From: a virus
IMG/VR virus record: IMGVR_UViG_3300009415_000006
Coordinates: 1 to 22,665 of that record
Length of the DNA: 22,665 bases
Strand: one strand, 5' to 3'
Shown here in pieces: positions 4,439 to 12,900 of the stretch. Every line of letters starts with the position of its first letter. Within the stretch, counting starts at the first letter, position 1. A program made the translations under genes and the position numbers. Below the pieces are notes generated by a model that saw nothing but the letters and a program-made list of their open reading frames with translations, did no database searches and was not told where the DNA came from.

Positions 4439-6927
4439 TTGAATTCCCGACAACACTCCCCTCGCTTAGCAGGGGAGGGCTAGGGAGGGGTAAAAAGATA
4501 CACCTCTCCACACCAACCGAGCAACGCCGCCAACTCCGTCTCCAAACCGGCGAACTCCGCGCCCTCGCCACCAGCGACAGCACCAACCGCGTCTACGACG
4601 TAATCCTGCTCCGCAGCGGAACATGGAAAGGTTGGGGCATCAACTGCCCACCCACAGCACTCGCCAACACAGACGTAAACATATTTAATGGCAAGCTCAG
4701 CTTCCTAAACCCGCCCAAACATGGTGATTACGCCAACCACGGCTCGCCATCGCTCGACCTAATGCTCGGCACAATCTGCAACGCCCGCTACGACAGCACC
4801 GAGCAGGCCATCGTTGGCCAACTCGCCCTAGCCGAAGGCACACCCAACGCACAGTGGGTCCAAAATCTGCTAGACGGCGTCATCCAAGCCCGCGACAACG
4901 GCGAACAAATCCCCAATTTAGGCATGTCGTCCGTCGTCTGGATAGACATCGAAGAAGAAACCGACGCAGTCGGCAACTACGTCGTCCGCAGCCTGCTCGA
5001 ATGCGAACAAGTGGATCTAGTCCACAACCCAGCCGCGGGCGGCGAAATCATGCGCATCGCCAACAGCATCGGCCCCGCGCCCTGGCAAAACCAAAGCGAC
5101 ACCGACCAAATTGAGGTCAACAACTCCACATCTACCGAGGCTAACGAAATGTTACTCCAACAACTAATCAACATCGTACTGGCATCCCAAATAGCAGCCG
5201 GTGCCAAAAACGGACTCATCGAGCGCCTATGCGCCAACCCAGACGAATGGACTGAGGATAAGGTAAAAAGCGAACTAACCCAGCTCGCCGCGCGTGGCCC
5301 CGACCCTGCGCCCCAAAACCCACCCGCCCAATCCACTGGCAACGGTCAACCCGCCAACCTAAACACACCCGCCCCCACGCCCCAACCCGCAGGGGCACCG
5401 CCTGCACCAACCCCTCCTCCGGGGCAGCCAGGCAACGAGCAGCAACCTGTCGGTGATAACACCGATTATGCGCGACAGCTTCAAACCCAACTCGCTGTCA
5501 CTCAAAGCGAGCTCGAAGCCGCCCGCCAAGTGCAGGCCAGCTTTCTCGCATCTAGCCGCGAGCACATGCTGGTAACCCAGCTTTCCGCCAGCTCACTCCC
5601 AAGCGTCATGCGCCAAGCAGTCCGTGACACACTCCCAGACGCTTGGACACCAGAGCAGCTCACAGCCGCAATCGAAAACCAGCGAACCATGCTTGGCGCA
5701 CTCCGCGACGACAACGTCATCAGCGGCTTTGGCCTGCCACACACCACCAGCGCCGACGATCAGCAGCTCACCAGCATGGACCAAATAGAACTCGCCACCA
5801 ACGCGCTCTTCGAAGGTGGCCGTCCGGGTGAAGGCGTCCACAGCCTAACCGGTATCAAAGAGCTATACATGCTGCTCTCCGGAGATCGTGAAATGCATGG
5901 CGTATTTAATCGCCAAAATGTTTACCTCAACGGCAACATCAACACAGGCACATTCGCCGGGCTAATCTCACGCTGCTATCACACGCAGGTATACGACAAA
6001 TTTCAGGAGTATACAAAGTGGTGGGAAAAACTAGTTTGCGAAGAAGACTACAACTGCCTCAAGCCAATCGAGCATTGGACAATGGGCGACGTGGTCGGCG
6101 ACCTGCCCAAAGTCAACGAGGCACAGCCATATAAGGAACTCAACTTCAAAGGCAACAAGAAGGAGAAGACCGAATGGTGCAAGCGCGGTGGCTTCATCGG
6201 CATCACGCTCGAAACCATCGACTGTGACGACATGCAGTTCGTGCGCCGCATCCCGCGGCAGCTAGCACGCACAGCCGCCGAAACACTCGGCAACAGCATC
6301 GTCCAAATGCTCGAATACGGCCACATCAGCCCCGTACTCGACAGCACGCAGCAACCAATCTTCTCGGATCAGCAGCCAGGCTACAACGGAGAAATCGTCT
6401 CCAACTACGGCGACCTACCGCTCAGTGTCGATAGCTGGGAACAGGTCAGCGTCGAAATGGAGACGCGCATGAACGAGCAAGGCAAATGCGTCGGCATGGA
6501 GCCAGAATGCATGATCGTCCATCCATCCATGTACATGGCCGCACTGCGCGTACTCGCCTCCATCGGCTGCTGCGACAACGAGAATCCATTCGCGGCCACA
6601 CCCGGCGCAACCATCGACGACGTCGGCGCACGCTTTGCAATGGCCCGCACCAAGGTTATCAAAAGCAAGTATCTCAAAAACCGCAAACGCTGGTACGCCC
6701 TAACAAACAAAGAAGACTGCTGCTCATTCACCATCGGTTACCGCTTTGGTCGCACGCCAGAAATCTTCTCGCTCCCAATGTCCAACCCAATGGATCAGAC
6801 ATACGGCCTCATGTTCCAAGAGGACGTCTTACCCGTCAAGGTGCGGTGGTTCTACGCACTCGGCGCAGTCGATTGGCACGGCATCTACGCCAACGACCCA
6901 ATGAAAGGAATGCCAGCCACACCGTAA
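4435..6927 (+). CDS. prohead protease-scaffold-major capsid fusion protein
   Basis: This is 830 aa from ATG 4435, overlapping the previous stop by 4 bp. Residues ~7-21 are a translated copy of the dispersed hairpin repeat. Residues ~50-205 resemble prohead proteases: a candidate catalytic His102 (YANHG), Ser165/166 in NLGMSSVVW, and the VDLVHNPAAGG motif (193-203). Residues ~235-400 are a Pro/Gln-rich linker plus coiled coil, typical of scaffold. From ~430 the sequence looks like a Mu gpT-type capsid protein, with GDVVGDLPKVNEAQPYKEL, an ITLETIDCDDMQFVRRIPR segment and many Cys (VCEEDYNC, GCC, DCC). The expected role is self-cleavage during head maturation, releasing the capsid subunit. Such fusions are known in phages. 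Catalytic residues are inferred. Confidence 0.82.
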   Translation: MIEFPTTLPSLSRGGLGRGKKIHLSTPTEQRRQLRLQTGELRALATSDSTNRVYDVILLRSGTWKGWGINCPPTALANTDVNIFNGKLSFLNPPKHGDYANHGSPSLDLMLGTICNARYDSTEQAIVGQLALAEGTPNAQWVQNLLDGVIQARDNGEQIPNLGMSSVVWIDIEEETDAVGNYVVRSLLECEQVDLVHNPAAGGEIMRIANSIGPAPWQNQSDTDQIEVNNSTSTEANEMLLQQLINIVLASQIAAGAKNGLIERLCANPDEWTEDKVKSELTQLAARGPDPAPQNPPAQSTGNGQPANLNTPAPTPQPAGAPPAPTPPPGQPGNEQQPVGDNTDYARQLQTQLAVTQSELEAARQVQASFLASSREHMLVTQLSASSLPSVMRQAVRDTLPDAWTPEQLTAAIENQRTMLGALRDDNVISGFGLPHTTSADDQQLTSMDQIELATNALFEGGRPGEGVHSLTGIKELYMLLSGDREMHGVFNRQNVYLNGNINTGTFAGLISRCYHTQVYDKFQEYTKWWEKLVCEEDYNCLKPIEHWTMGDVVGDLPKVNEAQPYKELNFKGNKKEKTEWCKRGGFIGITLETIDCDDMQFVRRIPRQLARTAAETLGNSIVQMLEYGHISPVLDSTQQPIFSDQQPGYNGEIVSNYGDLPLSVDSWEQVSVEMETRMNEQGKCVGMEPECMIVHPSMYMAALRVLASIGCCDNENPFAATPGATIDDVGARFAMARTKVIKSKYLKNRKRWYALTNKEDCCSFTIGYRFGRTPEIFSLPMSNPMDQTYGLMFQEDVLPVKVRWFYALGAVDWHGIYANDPMKGMPATP
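4455..4492 (+). repeat. dispersed hairpin repeat inside the capsid gene
   Basis: CCCCT...AGGGG followed by AGGGCTAGGGAGGGGT, the same family as the copies before 6998, 7760, 12080, 16717 and 17159. Here it lies 20 bp after the chosen ATG and is read through in frame (TLPSLSRGGLGRGKK). Confidence 0.8.
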
Positions 6928-6947
6928 CAAAGAATATTCCGTGAAAG

Positions 6948-6992
6948 CTCCCTCTCCTTCACGCTGCGCGAGGAGAGGGCTGGGGTGAGGTT
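6948..6992 (+). repeat. dispersed hairpin repeat carrying the SD of the next gene
   Basis: CCCTCTCCT and AGGAGAGGG form a 9-bp stem. The following CTGGGGTGAGG ends 7 nt before ATG 6998 and supplies its ribosome-binding purines. Confidence 0.8.
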
Positions 6993-6997
6993 AAACC

Positions 6998-7702
6998 ATG
7001 TCCAAAAAGCTAACCTGTCTAAAAGACTACCAAAACCGAATAAAGCAACAACTCGGCGCATACCTAGACATTAGCAAATGGACCGCCTACACCATCGACG
7101 CCGGACTCCGTGAAGCACTTCGAGCCGCCAACCAGCACATCGAGCCGCTAGAAGTAAAGCTCGACGTAGCCCAAGGCCTCGACGAAAACGGATGCCCAAT
7201 TCCAAACACCGGCGTCATCGACGTTTCCGAACTCTGCTACTTCGACATCTGCGCAGTAGCAACCCGAAACAGCAGCGGCCAATGCTGTTTCGATAGCAGC
7301 CAAGTTAACTTTCGTACATCGCTCGACGACAAACTCTACTTAGGCTGCTGTAGCTGCATCGGGACAACCGTCTGCATTCGCTACACGCCAATACTCTGCA
7401 TATGCGACTTAGACGGAGCAACCGAAACAGACCATAACGTACCAAGTCGCTATGCAGATACCATTGCCAAAGGCGCAATCGCCTACGCACTACGCATCAG
7501 GGCACGCCAGCTCAGCGAATCACGCAACGAGCAAGACAAAGCCAAGCAAGAGAGCACGCACGCCAAAACGCTCCTAGACATGGCCCAACTCTACCTCGAA
7601 GAATTCGAAGAGATGTGCGTTCGCCAATCAATGCCACAAGAAACAATCGTCTGGAACATCGACATCGGCGACCGCCAATGCAAAGACATGAAACTCTGCT
7701 AG
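6998..7702 (+). CDS. cysteine-rich head-tail connector (adaptor-like)
   Basis: This 234-aa protein starts at ATG 6998 just after the hairpin repeat. The first half is helical (LKDYQNRIKQQLGAYLDISKWTAYTIDAGLREALRAANQH), then comes a beta-rich middle with clustered cysteines (QCC, GCCSC, CIRY, LCIC), then a long helix (YADTIAKGAIAYALRIRARQ...KAKQESTHAKTLLDMAQ). The plan and the position directly after the capsid gene fit a phage adaptor/neck protein. It has 15 Cys in 234 residues, far above normal for a bacterial cytosolic or virion protein. The family assignment is by context and helix pattern, not by a diagnostic motif. Confidence 0.6.
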   Translation: MSKKLTCLKDYQNRIKQQLGAYLDISKWTAYTIDAGLREALRAANQHIEPLEVKLDVAQGLDENGCPIPNTGVIDVSELCYFDICAVATRNSSGQCCFDSSQVNFRTSLDDKLYLGCCSCIGTTVCIRYTPILCICDLDGATETDHNVPSRYADTIAKGAIAYALRIRARQLSESRNEQDKAKQESTHAKTLLDMAQLYLEEFEEMCVRQSMPQETIVWNIDIGDRQCKDMKLC

Positions 7703-7720
7703 AGAGTTACCCGTTAAAGC

Positions 7721-7758
7721 ACCCTCTCCTAGCGTAAAGGAGAGGGATGGGGTGAGGT
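7721..7758 (+). repeat. dispersed hairpin repeat carrying the SD of the next gene
   Basis: A 9-bp stem, CCCTCTCCT (7722-7730) and AGGAGAGGG (7738-7746), is followed by ATGGGGTGAGGTT and then ATG 7760. The SD (GGTGAGG) is part of the repeat. Confidence 0.8.
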
Positions 7759-7759
7759 T

Positions 7760-8383
7760 ATGTGTAAACAGCAATACATCTCAATTGCCCACCTGCGCCA
7801 ATACCAAGGCATAGACAGCAGTTGCGACGACGCACTACTAGTAGAAATCGCCTGTAGAGCCTCAGAACTAATCCAGCTCTACACCCGCACTGGCGGCGAG
7901 CACCACCCGGGCACCGCCCGACACGCCGATTGCGGATGGGCCTTCTGCGCCTGTCACGAACGCAGGTACTACACCTGCGATCAAACCATCCTGGAAGAAC
8001 TATTCCTCCAAGACGGCATCGTCGAAATTACGCAGATCACAAATGGCGACGGAACCATAATCACAGACGGGCATATCACCCAGACCCTCTACGACACAAA
8101 CGGACCATGGTGGTCCATCTGCCTCACACAAGGCGAATGGACAGACAAGCCAAACCCAATCTGCATCGAAGGTTGGTTTGGCTACAGCAAAGAACCACCA
8201 CAGGACATCATCCATGCCACCCTCAGAATGGCGGCATACATATATAGACAAAAAGACGCCCAAGTCTTCGACACAACAGCAATCCCAGAAATGGGCATTA
8301 TCCAGATACCACCAGGTATCCCGTCAGACGTCCGCGAAATAATCGCACGCTACCGAAACAAACGCAACGCATTCGTCCGCTAA
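7760..8383 (+). CDS. gp6-like head-tail connector
   Basis: This is 207 aa. The N-terminal pattern AHLRQYQGIDSSCDDALLVE, then IACRASELIQLYTRTGG, and the later IEGWFGYSKEPPQDIIHATLRMAAYIYRQKDA resemble HK97 gp6/YqbG-type connectors, in which helices ring the portal exit. A Cys/His cluster in between (HADCGWAFCACHERRYYTC) could bind metal or form disulfides and is not a normal part of the family. The gene follows the first connector in the same operon, and its SD is supplied by a hairpin repeat. Confidence 0.72.
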   Translation: MCKQQYISIAHLRQYQGIDSSCDDALLVEIACRASELIQLYTRTGGEHHPGTARHADCGWAFCACHERRYYTCDQTILEELFLQDGIVEITQITNGDGTIITDGHITQTLYDTNGPWWSICLTQGEWTDKPNPICIEGWFGYSKEPPQDIIHATLRMAAYIYRQKDAQVFDTTAIPEMGIIQIPPGIPSDVREIIARYRNKRNAFVR

Positions 8384-8396
8384 ATAACACCCGAGA

Positions 8397-8428
8397 CTAT
8401 CGCGTATAACCGCAATTATCACCTACAG
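8397..8428 (+). promoter_or_regulatory. 32-bp dyad element B
   Basis: CTATCG-cgt-ATAA-ccgcaa-TTAT-cac-CTACAG: the left half is perfect, the right arm has two mismatches. It lies 13 nt after one stop and 30 nt before ATG 8459. The spacer bases differ from other copies while arm spacing is identical. Confidence 0.75.
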
Positions 8429-8458
8429 AAAAAACCGTTCATCTGAGGTAACAAACCA

Positions 8459-10057
8459 ATGGCAATCCAAAACGAACCACCCGTACTACACCCAACACCC
8501 GAATGCTGCGAAGGCCACAACAGCACCGGCAGCCCACAAGCAATGCCTTTCAGCTACACCGATCCATTGCAGCCAGATAAACACTGGCAAACAATCGAAG
8601 AATTCCACGCCACCAAATCAGCCTGCGCAGGTGTATTCTACTGCGACTGCACCAACGACGTACTCTACGTTGGCACAAAAGACGGCTGCCTAAATGACCT
8701 CTCCGGCAACCCACCAGCAGGCGACGGCTCGGGCAACGGCCCCGGCGCAGGCACCGGTCCTGCCAGCGTAGATGGCGAGAATTGCACCTACATCTACATT
8801 ACAGATGAAAACGCGCTCGATGAACCAACGCCAACGACCGAGCAGTGTGACGCATGGCTCGCAGCATTTGACCCAACCCAATACAGTGGGTACGACCCAG
8901 CCGCCAACAACAAATTTACGGTCGAATTTAACGACGGCGGGCAAATTGTATTCCTAGTCAACGAAGATGGCTCAATCAAGCTCGATAAAGATGCACCGCT
9001 TGGACCGCTTGGACCGCTGGCCAGCATGACAGAGGAAGAGCTAAAAGCCTACATCCAAGACTGCATCGGCGACCCACCAACCCCGACAACAGCCGAGGAT
9101 GACAGTTACACCGGCACCGAAGGCGAGGCCTTCAGCGAGGACATCACAACCAACGACGTCCCAAGTGACGAGCTGGCCAGCATCACAAAAGACAGCGGTT
9201 CACTGCCCGCAGGCTTGACGCTAGATACAGCCACTGGCGCAATCACCGGCACGCCAACCGAATCAGGCACATTCACCTGTGATTACACGCTCGTTAGCAC
9301 ATCCGGTTCCACCGACACCGCCACCATCACCATCGTCGTTGAGCCTGCCGCAGCAGGGTGTGTAAAACGAGAAGTCTGTGGCGTAATGAAGTCAGCGGTC
9401 TTCTCGCAAGCAACAGCGGTTCTACAGGGAGGTACTTCGGTCGGAGCAACCCAGGGTGTATGGGATCTGACTTGGCCAAGCGGCATGGAGGGGCGGGTCA
9501 CAATTGACTTTATTGCTGGTAGCAACAATCTAGTTGAGCTTGACGACACAGGTGGACTAGTCCTTGTCAAAATGGAGGATCCAACTGCCTCCTCAGTGCA
9601 AACATCTTACAGTTACAAGAACGAGATCAGGAAAGCCGCACCAGAGCTAGATGGATGTTTGGGTCGAATGCGCTTATACCAAAGATTGCTGGATGGAGAT
9701 AACCGCACATGTTTTAAGGCGGCTACAGTGACTGACTCTAGCGGTGTCGACAATCAGCCTGATTCGGAGACTTATTGCGCTAGCGTGGATGTAGATAACG
9801 CAGACCTTTACATTGATAACAACCTGCTTTCTGGGTTGGTAACTGTAGGAACAATCTGGGAGGGTGAAATTATTTTTGCTGGAGCGAATACAATTCAGAG
9901 TGGATCGGATTGGGTGAACTTCTCCTTCAATGAGGGCTGGCAGGCTCCTGTCAAAGTTACTGTAGAGGATTGCCCGGGGAAAGAACCCGCCTTTGTTTCA
10001 GCAGTAGACGTAGATGGCAATTCGGTTGCTGAAGGAGAAGTCAACTTCACCCCATGA
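8459..10057 (+). CDS. virion surface protein with Ig-like domain
   Basis: This is 532 aa from ATG 8459 (TGAGG 12 nt upstream). Residues ~20-80 (QAMPFSYTDP...CAGVFYCDCTNDVLYVGTKDG) match the small protein encoded at 14785 and may be a shared virion-binding module. A Gly/Pro linker follows. Residues ~215-300 show a putative Ig/cadherin-type (He_PIG-like) domain: LPAGLTLDTATGAITGTPTES, then a TFTCDYTLVSTSG strand. The last ~230 residues are a beta-rich unrecognised domain encoded in DNA of visibly different base skew. A decoration, fibre or capsid-surface role is the best guess. The stop overlaps the next ATG by 4 bp. Confidence 0.6.
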   Translation: MAIQNEPPVLHPTPECCEGHNSTGSPQAMPFSYTDPLQPDKHWQTIEEFHATKSACAGVFYCDCTNDVLYVGTKDGCLNDLSGNPPAGDGSGNGPGAGTGPASVDGENCTYIYITDENALDEPTPTTEQCDAWLAAFDPTQYSGYDPAANNKFTVEFNDGGQIVFLVNEDGSIKLDKDAPLGPLGPLASMTEEELKAYIQDCIGDPPTPTTAEDDSYTGTEGEAFSEDITTNDVPSDELASITKDSGSLPAGLTLDTATGAITGTPTESGTFTCDYTLVSTSGSTDTATITIVVEPAAAGCVKREVCGVMKSAVFSQATAVLQGGTSVGATQGVWDLTWPSGMEGRVTIDFIAGSNNLVELDDTGGLVLVKMEDPTASSVQTSYSYKNEIRKAAPELDGCLGRMRLYQRLLDGDNRTCFKAATVTDSSGVDNQPDSETYCASVDVDNADLYIDNNLLSGLVTVGTIWEGEIIFAGANTIQSGSDWVNFSFNEGWQAPVKVTVEDCPGKEPAFVSAVDVDGNSVAEGEVNFTP

Positions 10058-12000
10058 AGAAGAATTTAAGCCTTATCTTGCTGTTGTGGATGGCAATAAC
10101 AATAATGCCATCCACAACAGCGTTGGCCTCTACACCAACCCCAACTCCTGTTCCAAGCAGGGTTTTCTATGTTTCGAATCAGGGTATCGACTCGAATAGT
10201 GGCACATCCGCTGGTTCGCCTTGGGCTACCATAGCCAAGGTGAACGCTCAAACATTTCAGCCAGGAGATCACATCCTGTTTGAGCGTGGTGATACATGGA
10301 CGGGATCGGGCGTCATAGTGGATGCGGCAGGTGTCGCAGGTGCGCCTATTGTGTACGGCGCATATGGATCAGGATCAAAGCCAAAAATAAATGGTGGTAC
10401 TTCTGCAGCCAACGCAATAGGCACGGCATTCAGCATCGATAATCAGCCATACATTACGATTGAAAATATCGAGATGGCCTATTGGCGATCTGGCATTCAT
10501 TGCCGACGCAACGCAACCAACCAAATATACCGCGACAACTACCTGCGCGACTTTCAGCGTGTGACCAGTTTTGGATTGCAATTTAATACATATTCGGATG
10601 GTGTTTATCGTTGCCAACAAGACGGTACATTCCAGCGCAATCTAATCGAAGATGTAGACTTTCCGATTTACATGGAAAACTGGTCGGGGCAATTTTCGAA
10701 TTGGACAAATCCATACGAAAACACAAATGTTTTGATTCAAGACAATGTTGTTAACTGCCATACATTCGACAATGGTCAACCCTATGGCACCACTCAAAAC
10801 AAGCCCAGTCGCGTGTCGTCTCACGGTATGGATATCAAAGGCACACAAGTTCATCTGGTTGGGAATGCGATTCTGAATTGTGGGAATGCCAACGGCTTAC
10901 ATGGCGTGTACCTTGGTACGCAAGGGGCGGGGAAATCCGTAGTTGAAAACAACCACTTCCAAAGCAACAGTTCGCTTGGTTTGAAAGTGGCAGATATGGA
11001 TAATGTCACCGTTCGTAATAACACGTTCCTTTGGAACGGTCAAGCCTCAATGAATATTGAAGCTGCTAGCCATAATATTTATGTTGGTTGCAACACTTTT
11101 TTGGACAATGGCACAGTTACCGATAGTGGGCATCGAAGCAATGGGCTATTTGTGCGCGGCACGAACAACGAAGCTGCGCTATGGAATGCGTTCCCGCCAC
11201 CAAACTACCAACATGGGCCCAATACGGATATCACCCATGAGTACAATCTCAACTATACGACTAGTGCATACCCCAACAGATCATTTATCTATGCCTACAC
11301 GTACGTCAATAGTGGCACGATCTGGAATTCTACGTCTAATCCAGTTGCGGCACCACCGGCGAACACATCAGACGCAATTACATCATTTGCGTCTGATAGC
11401 AACCAGTACTTTGCGGAGTCTGGAAGCTACAATTACAAATGGCCTGTTGGTATTTTCGATACATCACTAGCTAACTGGCAAGCAGGCACAGTGCATGACA
11501 CTAACAGTGTGTACAGTAATCCTGGATTTTCCGCACCTGGAACGACAAACATGGCATACAGTGGCACAACGTATGGTCACCAGTCTAGTAATTGTCCGCT
11601 AGAGCCAACAAGTGCAACCGTTGTGCGAGCTGACGTCGCCGCCTGTCTTTACGTAAATGAGCCAGCAACACCAACGCCTACCAATACACCAACGCCTACC
11701 GCCACGGCCACGAGCACACCGACACCAACCAACGAACCAGTCATCACACCAACGCCTACCGCCACGGCCACGAGCACACCGACACCAACCAACGAACCAG
11801 TCATCACAGACACACCAACGCCAACTCCTGCCGACACCACACCCATACCAGGGCTCACACAAGTCCCCGCATTTAAATGCACAGACTGTGAAATCATCCG
11901 TCCGCAGTCGGCACCAGCACCATTCGTAGATCCAGAACGTGGCAACGACCTCGACATCTGGCAATGGCTGCTCAACCTAATCCGTAACCTAGAACTATAG
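10054..12000 (+). CDS. secreted right-handed parallel beta-helix protein
   Basis: This is 648 aa from ATG 10054 (ATGA overlap). A classical signal peptide is present: KK, a hydrophobic core LSLILLLWMAITIM, and an ALA cleavage site near residue 25, followed by a (TP)n stretch. Residues ~35-500 carry a YVSNQGIDSNSGTSAGSPWATI-like opening typical of pectate-lyase/polysaccharide-degrading beta-helices, then repeated NxI/NxF rungs (ITIENIEM, VLIQDNVVNC, HLVGNAILNC, VTVRNNTFLW). After that come Thr/Pro linkers with a 60-bp duplication and a short C-terminal tail (DIWQWLLNLI). It probably binds or depolymerises cell-surface polysaccharide. Catalytic residues are not assignable. A Sec signal in a virion operon is unusual. 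Confidence 0.75.
   Translation: MKKNLSLILLLWMAITIMPSTTALASTPTPTPVPSRVFYVSNQGIDSNSGTSAGSPWATIAKVNAQTFQPGDHILFERGDTWTGSGVIVDAAGVAGAPIVYGAYGSGSKPKINGGTSAANAIGTAFSIDNQPYITIENIEMAYWRSGIHCRRNATNQIYRDNYLRDFQRVTSFGLQFNTYSDGVYRCQQDGTFQRNLIEDVDFPIYMENWSGQFSNWTNPYENTNVLIQDNVVNCHTFDNGQPYGTTQNKPSRVSSHGMDIKGTQVHLVGNAILNCGNANGLHGVYLGTQGAGKSVVENNHFQSNSSLGLKVADMDNVTVRNNTFLWNGQASMNIEAASHNIYVGCNTFLDNGTVTDSGHRSNGLFVRGTNNEAALWNAFPPPNYQHGPNTDITHEYNLNYTTSAYPNRSFIYAYTYVNSGTIWNSTSNPVAAPPANTSDAITSFASDSNQYFAESGSYNYKWPVGIFDTSLANWQAGTVHDTNSVYSNPGFSAPGTTNMAYSGTTYGHQSSNCPLEPTSATVVRADVAACLYVNEPATPTPTNTPTPTATATSTPTPTNEPVITPTPTATATSTPTPTNEPVITDTPTPTPADTTPIPGLTQVPAFKCTDCEIIRPQSAPAPFVDPERGNDLDIWQWLLNLIRNLEL
11686..11808 (+). 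repeat. perfect 60-bp tandem duplication in PT-rich linker
   Basis: 11686-11745 and 11746-11805 are identical over 60 bp and encode two 20-residue TPTPTATATSTPTPTNEPVI units. Identity at every third base indicates a recent duplication or ongoing copy-number change. Confidence 0.92.
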
Positions 12001-12026
12001 ACAATAAACATCATTATCACCGATAG
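11995..12026 (+). promoter_or_regulatory. 32-bp dyad element C
   Basis: CTATAG-aca-ATAA-acatca-TTAT-cac-CGATAG: arms match the consensus with one mismatch. The stop codon TAG of the beta-helix gene is the end of the left arm, so the site begins inside the coding sequence. Confidence 0.78.
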
Positions 12027-12045
12027 AATTTCACCCCACAACAGT

Positions 12046-12078
12046 TCCTCCCCAAGGGGAGGCTAGGAGGGGGCCAAG
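12046..12078 (+). repeat. dispersed hairpin repeat before ATG 12080
   Basis: CCTCCCC-AA-GGGGAGG (7-bp stem) followed by CTAGGAGGGGGCC. The AGGAGGGGG lies 5-13 nt before the start codon and is the SD. Confidence 0.75.
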
Positions 12079-12079
12079 T

Positions 12080-12478
12080 ATGCCTACCGCACTAAAAGAA
12101 GCAACCACAACCGAACCCGGCGTCAAGGACATCGGCAACATGCGCCACTTTCCTAATGGCGACATAGGTATTCGCGACCCGCAGTCAGGTATATACAAAC
12201 TCTGGAAGAAAACACCAGAAGGCGAAACCGATCCCTGCAAAGTCGCCTACGTCCCGTGTTACTGCATCGTCAGTGATGACGATGCAGTCAGCGGTGGAAC
12301 GAATGGCAGCGGATCTGGTGACGGAAGCAACACTAACTCTACCAGTGGCGATGTTGGCTCGGGCGGTGAAATCACTCAAATTGCACAACTAATAGAAACA
12401 TTAAACCAATTTATGGAACAACAGGCCCCTATAATATTTGCAGGGAACTACTGTTACAGGAGCACAAATGACAATTAA
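12080..12478 (+). CDS. hypothetical virion-region protein, Gly/Ser linker
   Basis: This is 132 aa from ATG 12080. It has an N-terminal beta-rich part (MRHFPNGDIGIRDPQSGIYKLW), a cysteine pair (VPCYC), a long Gly/Ser/Asn/Asp linker, and a C-terminal helix (ITQIAQLIETLNQFMEQQ). I do not recognise the family. The flexible linker between two folded ends suits a structural adaptor. It overlaps the next gene by 11 nt. Confidence 0.6.
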   Translation: MPTALKEATTTEPGVKDIGNMRHFPNGDIGIRDPQSGIYKLWKKTPEGETDPCKVAYVPCYCIVSDDDAVSGGTNGSGSGDGSNTNSTSGDVGSGGEITQIAQLIETLNQFMEQQAPIIFAGNYCYRSTNDN

Positions 12479-12830
12479 AAACGCAGCCAAATTTTTTGAT
12501 CCCGTGTCGGGAAAATTCCTCGCTTTCGATTGCGAGACAGGCGATCCTGTGCCCGTCGAAGGGCTAAAGGATTGTCCTGAAAAAGAAATCGATTGGGAAG
12601 AAGTCTGTATCCAGAAGCAAGGCAACACTGATCCAGCCAATGTAGTAAAAGGCTGGCTAGTAACCGTCTCTTACATGGATCCATTTACAGACACTCTAGT
12701 CGTCGAAAGCACCCAGATCTTTGATCAAGGGCGTGAAAATGACCTAACCGCCGATTACGAAGTAACCGAATGTGTGAGCACTAATCTCATCCCAGTCGGT
12801 CAATCCTGCTATAACGACGGCAAAAAATAG
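12468..12830 (+). CDS. hypothetical virion-region protein
   Basis: This is 120 aa. ATG 12468 is chosen because AGGAG lies 7 nt upstream. An in-frame start at 12438 is inside the previous gene and lacks an SD. It is acidic and beta-rich, with FFDPVSGKFLAFDCETGDPVP, several isolated Cys, and NTDPANVVKGWLVTVSY. The last of these loosely resembles NTDPTDLVNGWVGG in the tail-tube-like protein at 17159, which may be chance. No known family. Confidence 0.6.
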   Translation: MTIKNAAKFFDPVSGKFLAFDCETGDPVPVEGLKDCPEKEIDWEEVCIQKQGNTDPANVVKGWLVTVSYMDPFTDTLVVESTQIFDQGRENDLTADYEVTECVSTNLIPVGQSCYNDGKK

Positions 12831-12842
12831 TTTAAAACATTT

Positions 12843-12880
12843 GTGAGGATATGTGGCAGCAATCTGCCCCATATCCTCAC
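12843..12880 (+). other. strong 38-nt hairpin without U-tract
   Basis: GTGAGGATATG pairs with CATATCCTCAC (11 bp), then one t/c mismatch, then GGCAG-caat-CTGCC (5 bp). No T-run follows, so it is not an ordinary intrinsic terminator. It ends 20 nt before ATG 12901 and could be an RNA processing or translation-control element. Confidence 0.75.
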
Positions 12881-12900
12881 CGGACCGCACCAGTGAAATT

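Noticed and set aside
6425-6436. Sixth dyad element at GTCGATAGC
   Set aside because: Only the CGATAG hexamer is present; TTAT and the left half are absent.
11599-12041. Val/Gly- and Cys/Trp-rich minus-strand ORFs
   Set aside because: They are the antisense of the Thr/Pro repeat linker of the beta-helix protein.
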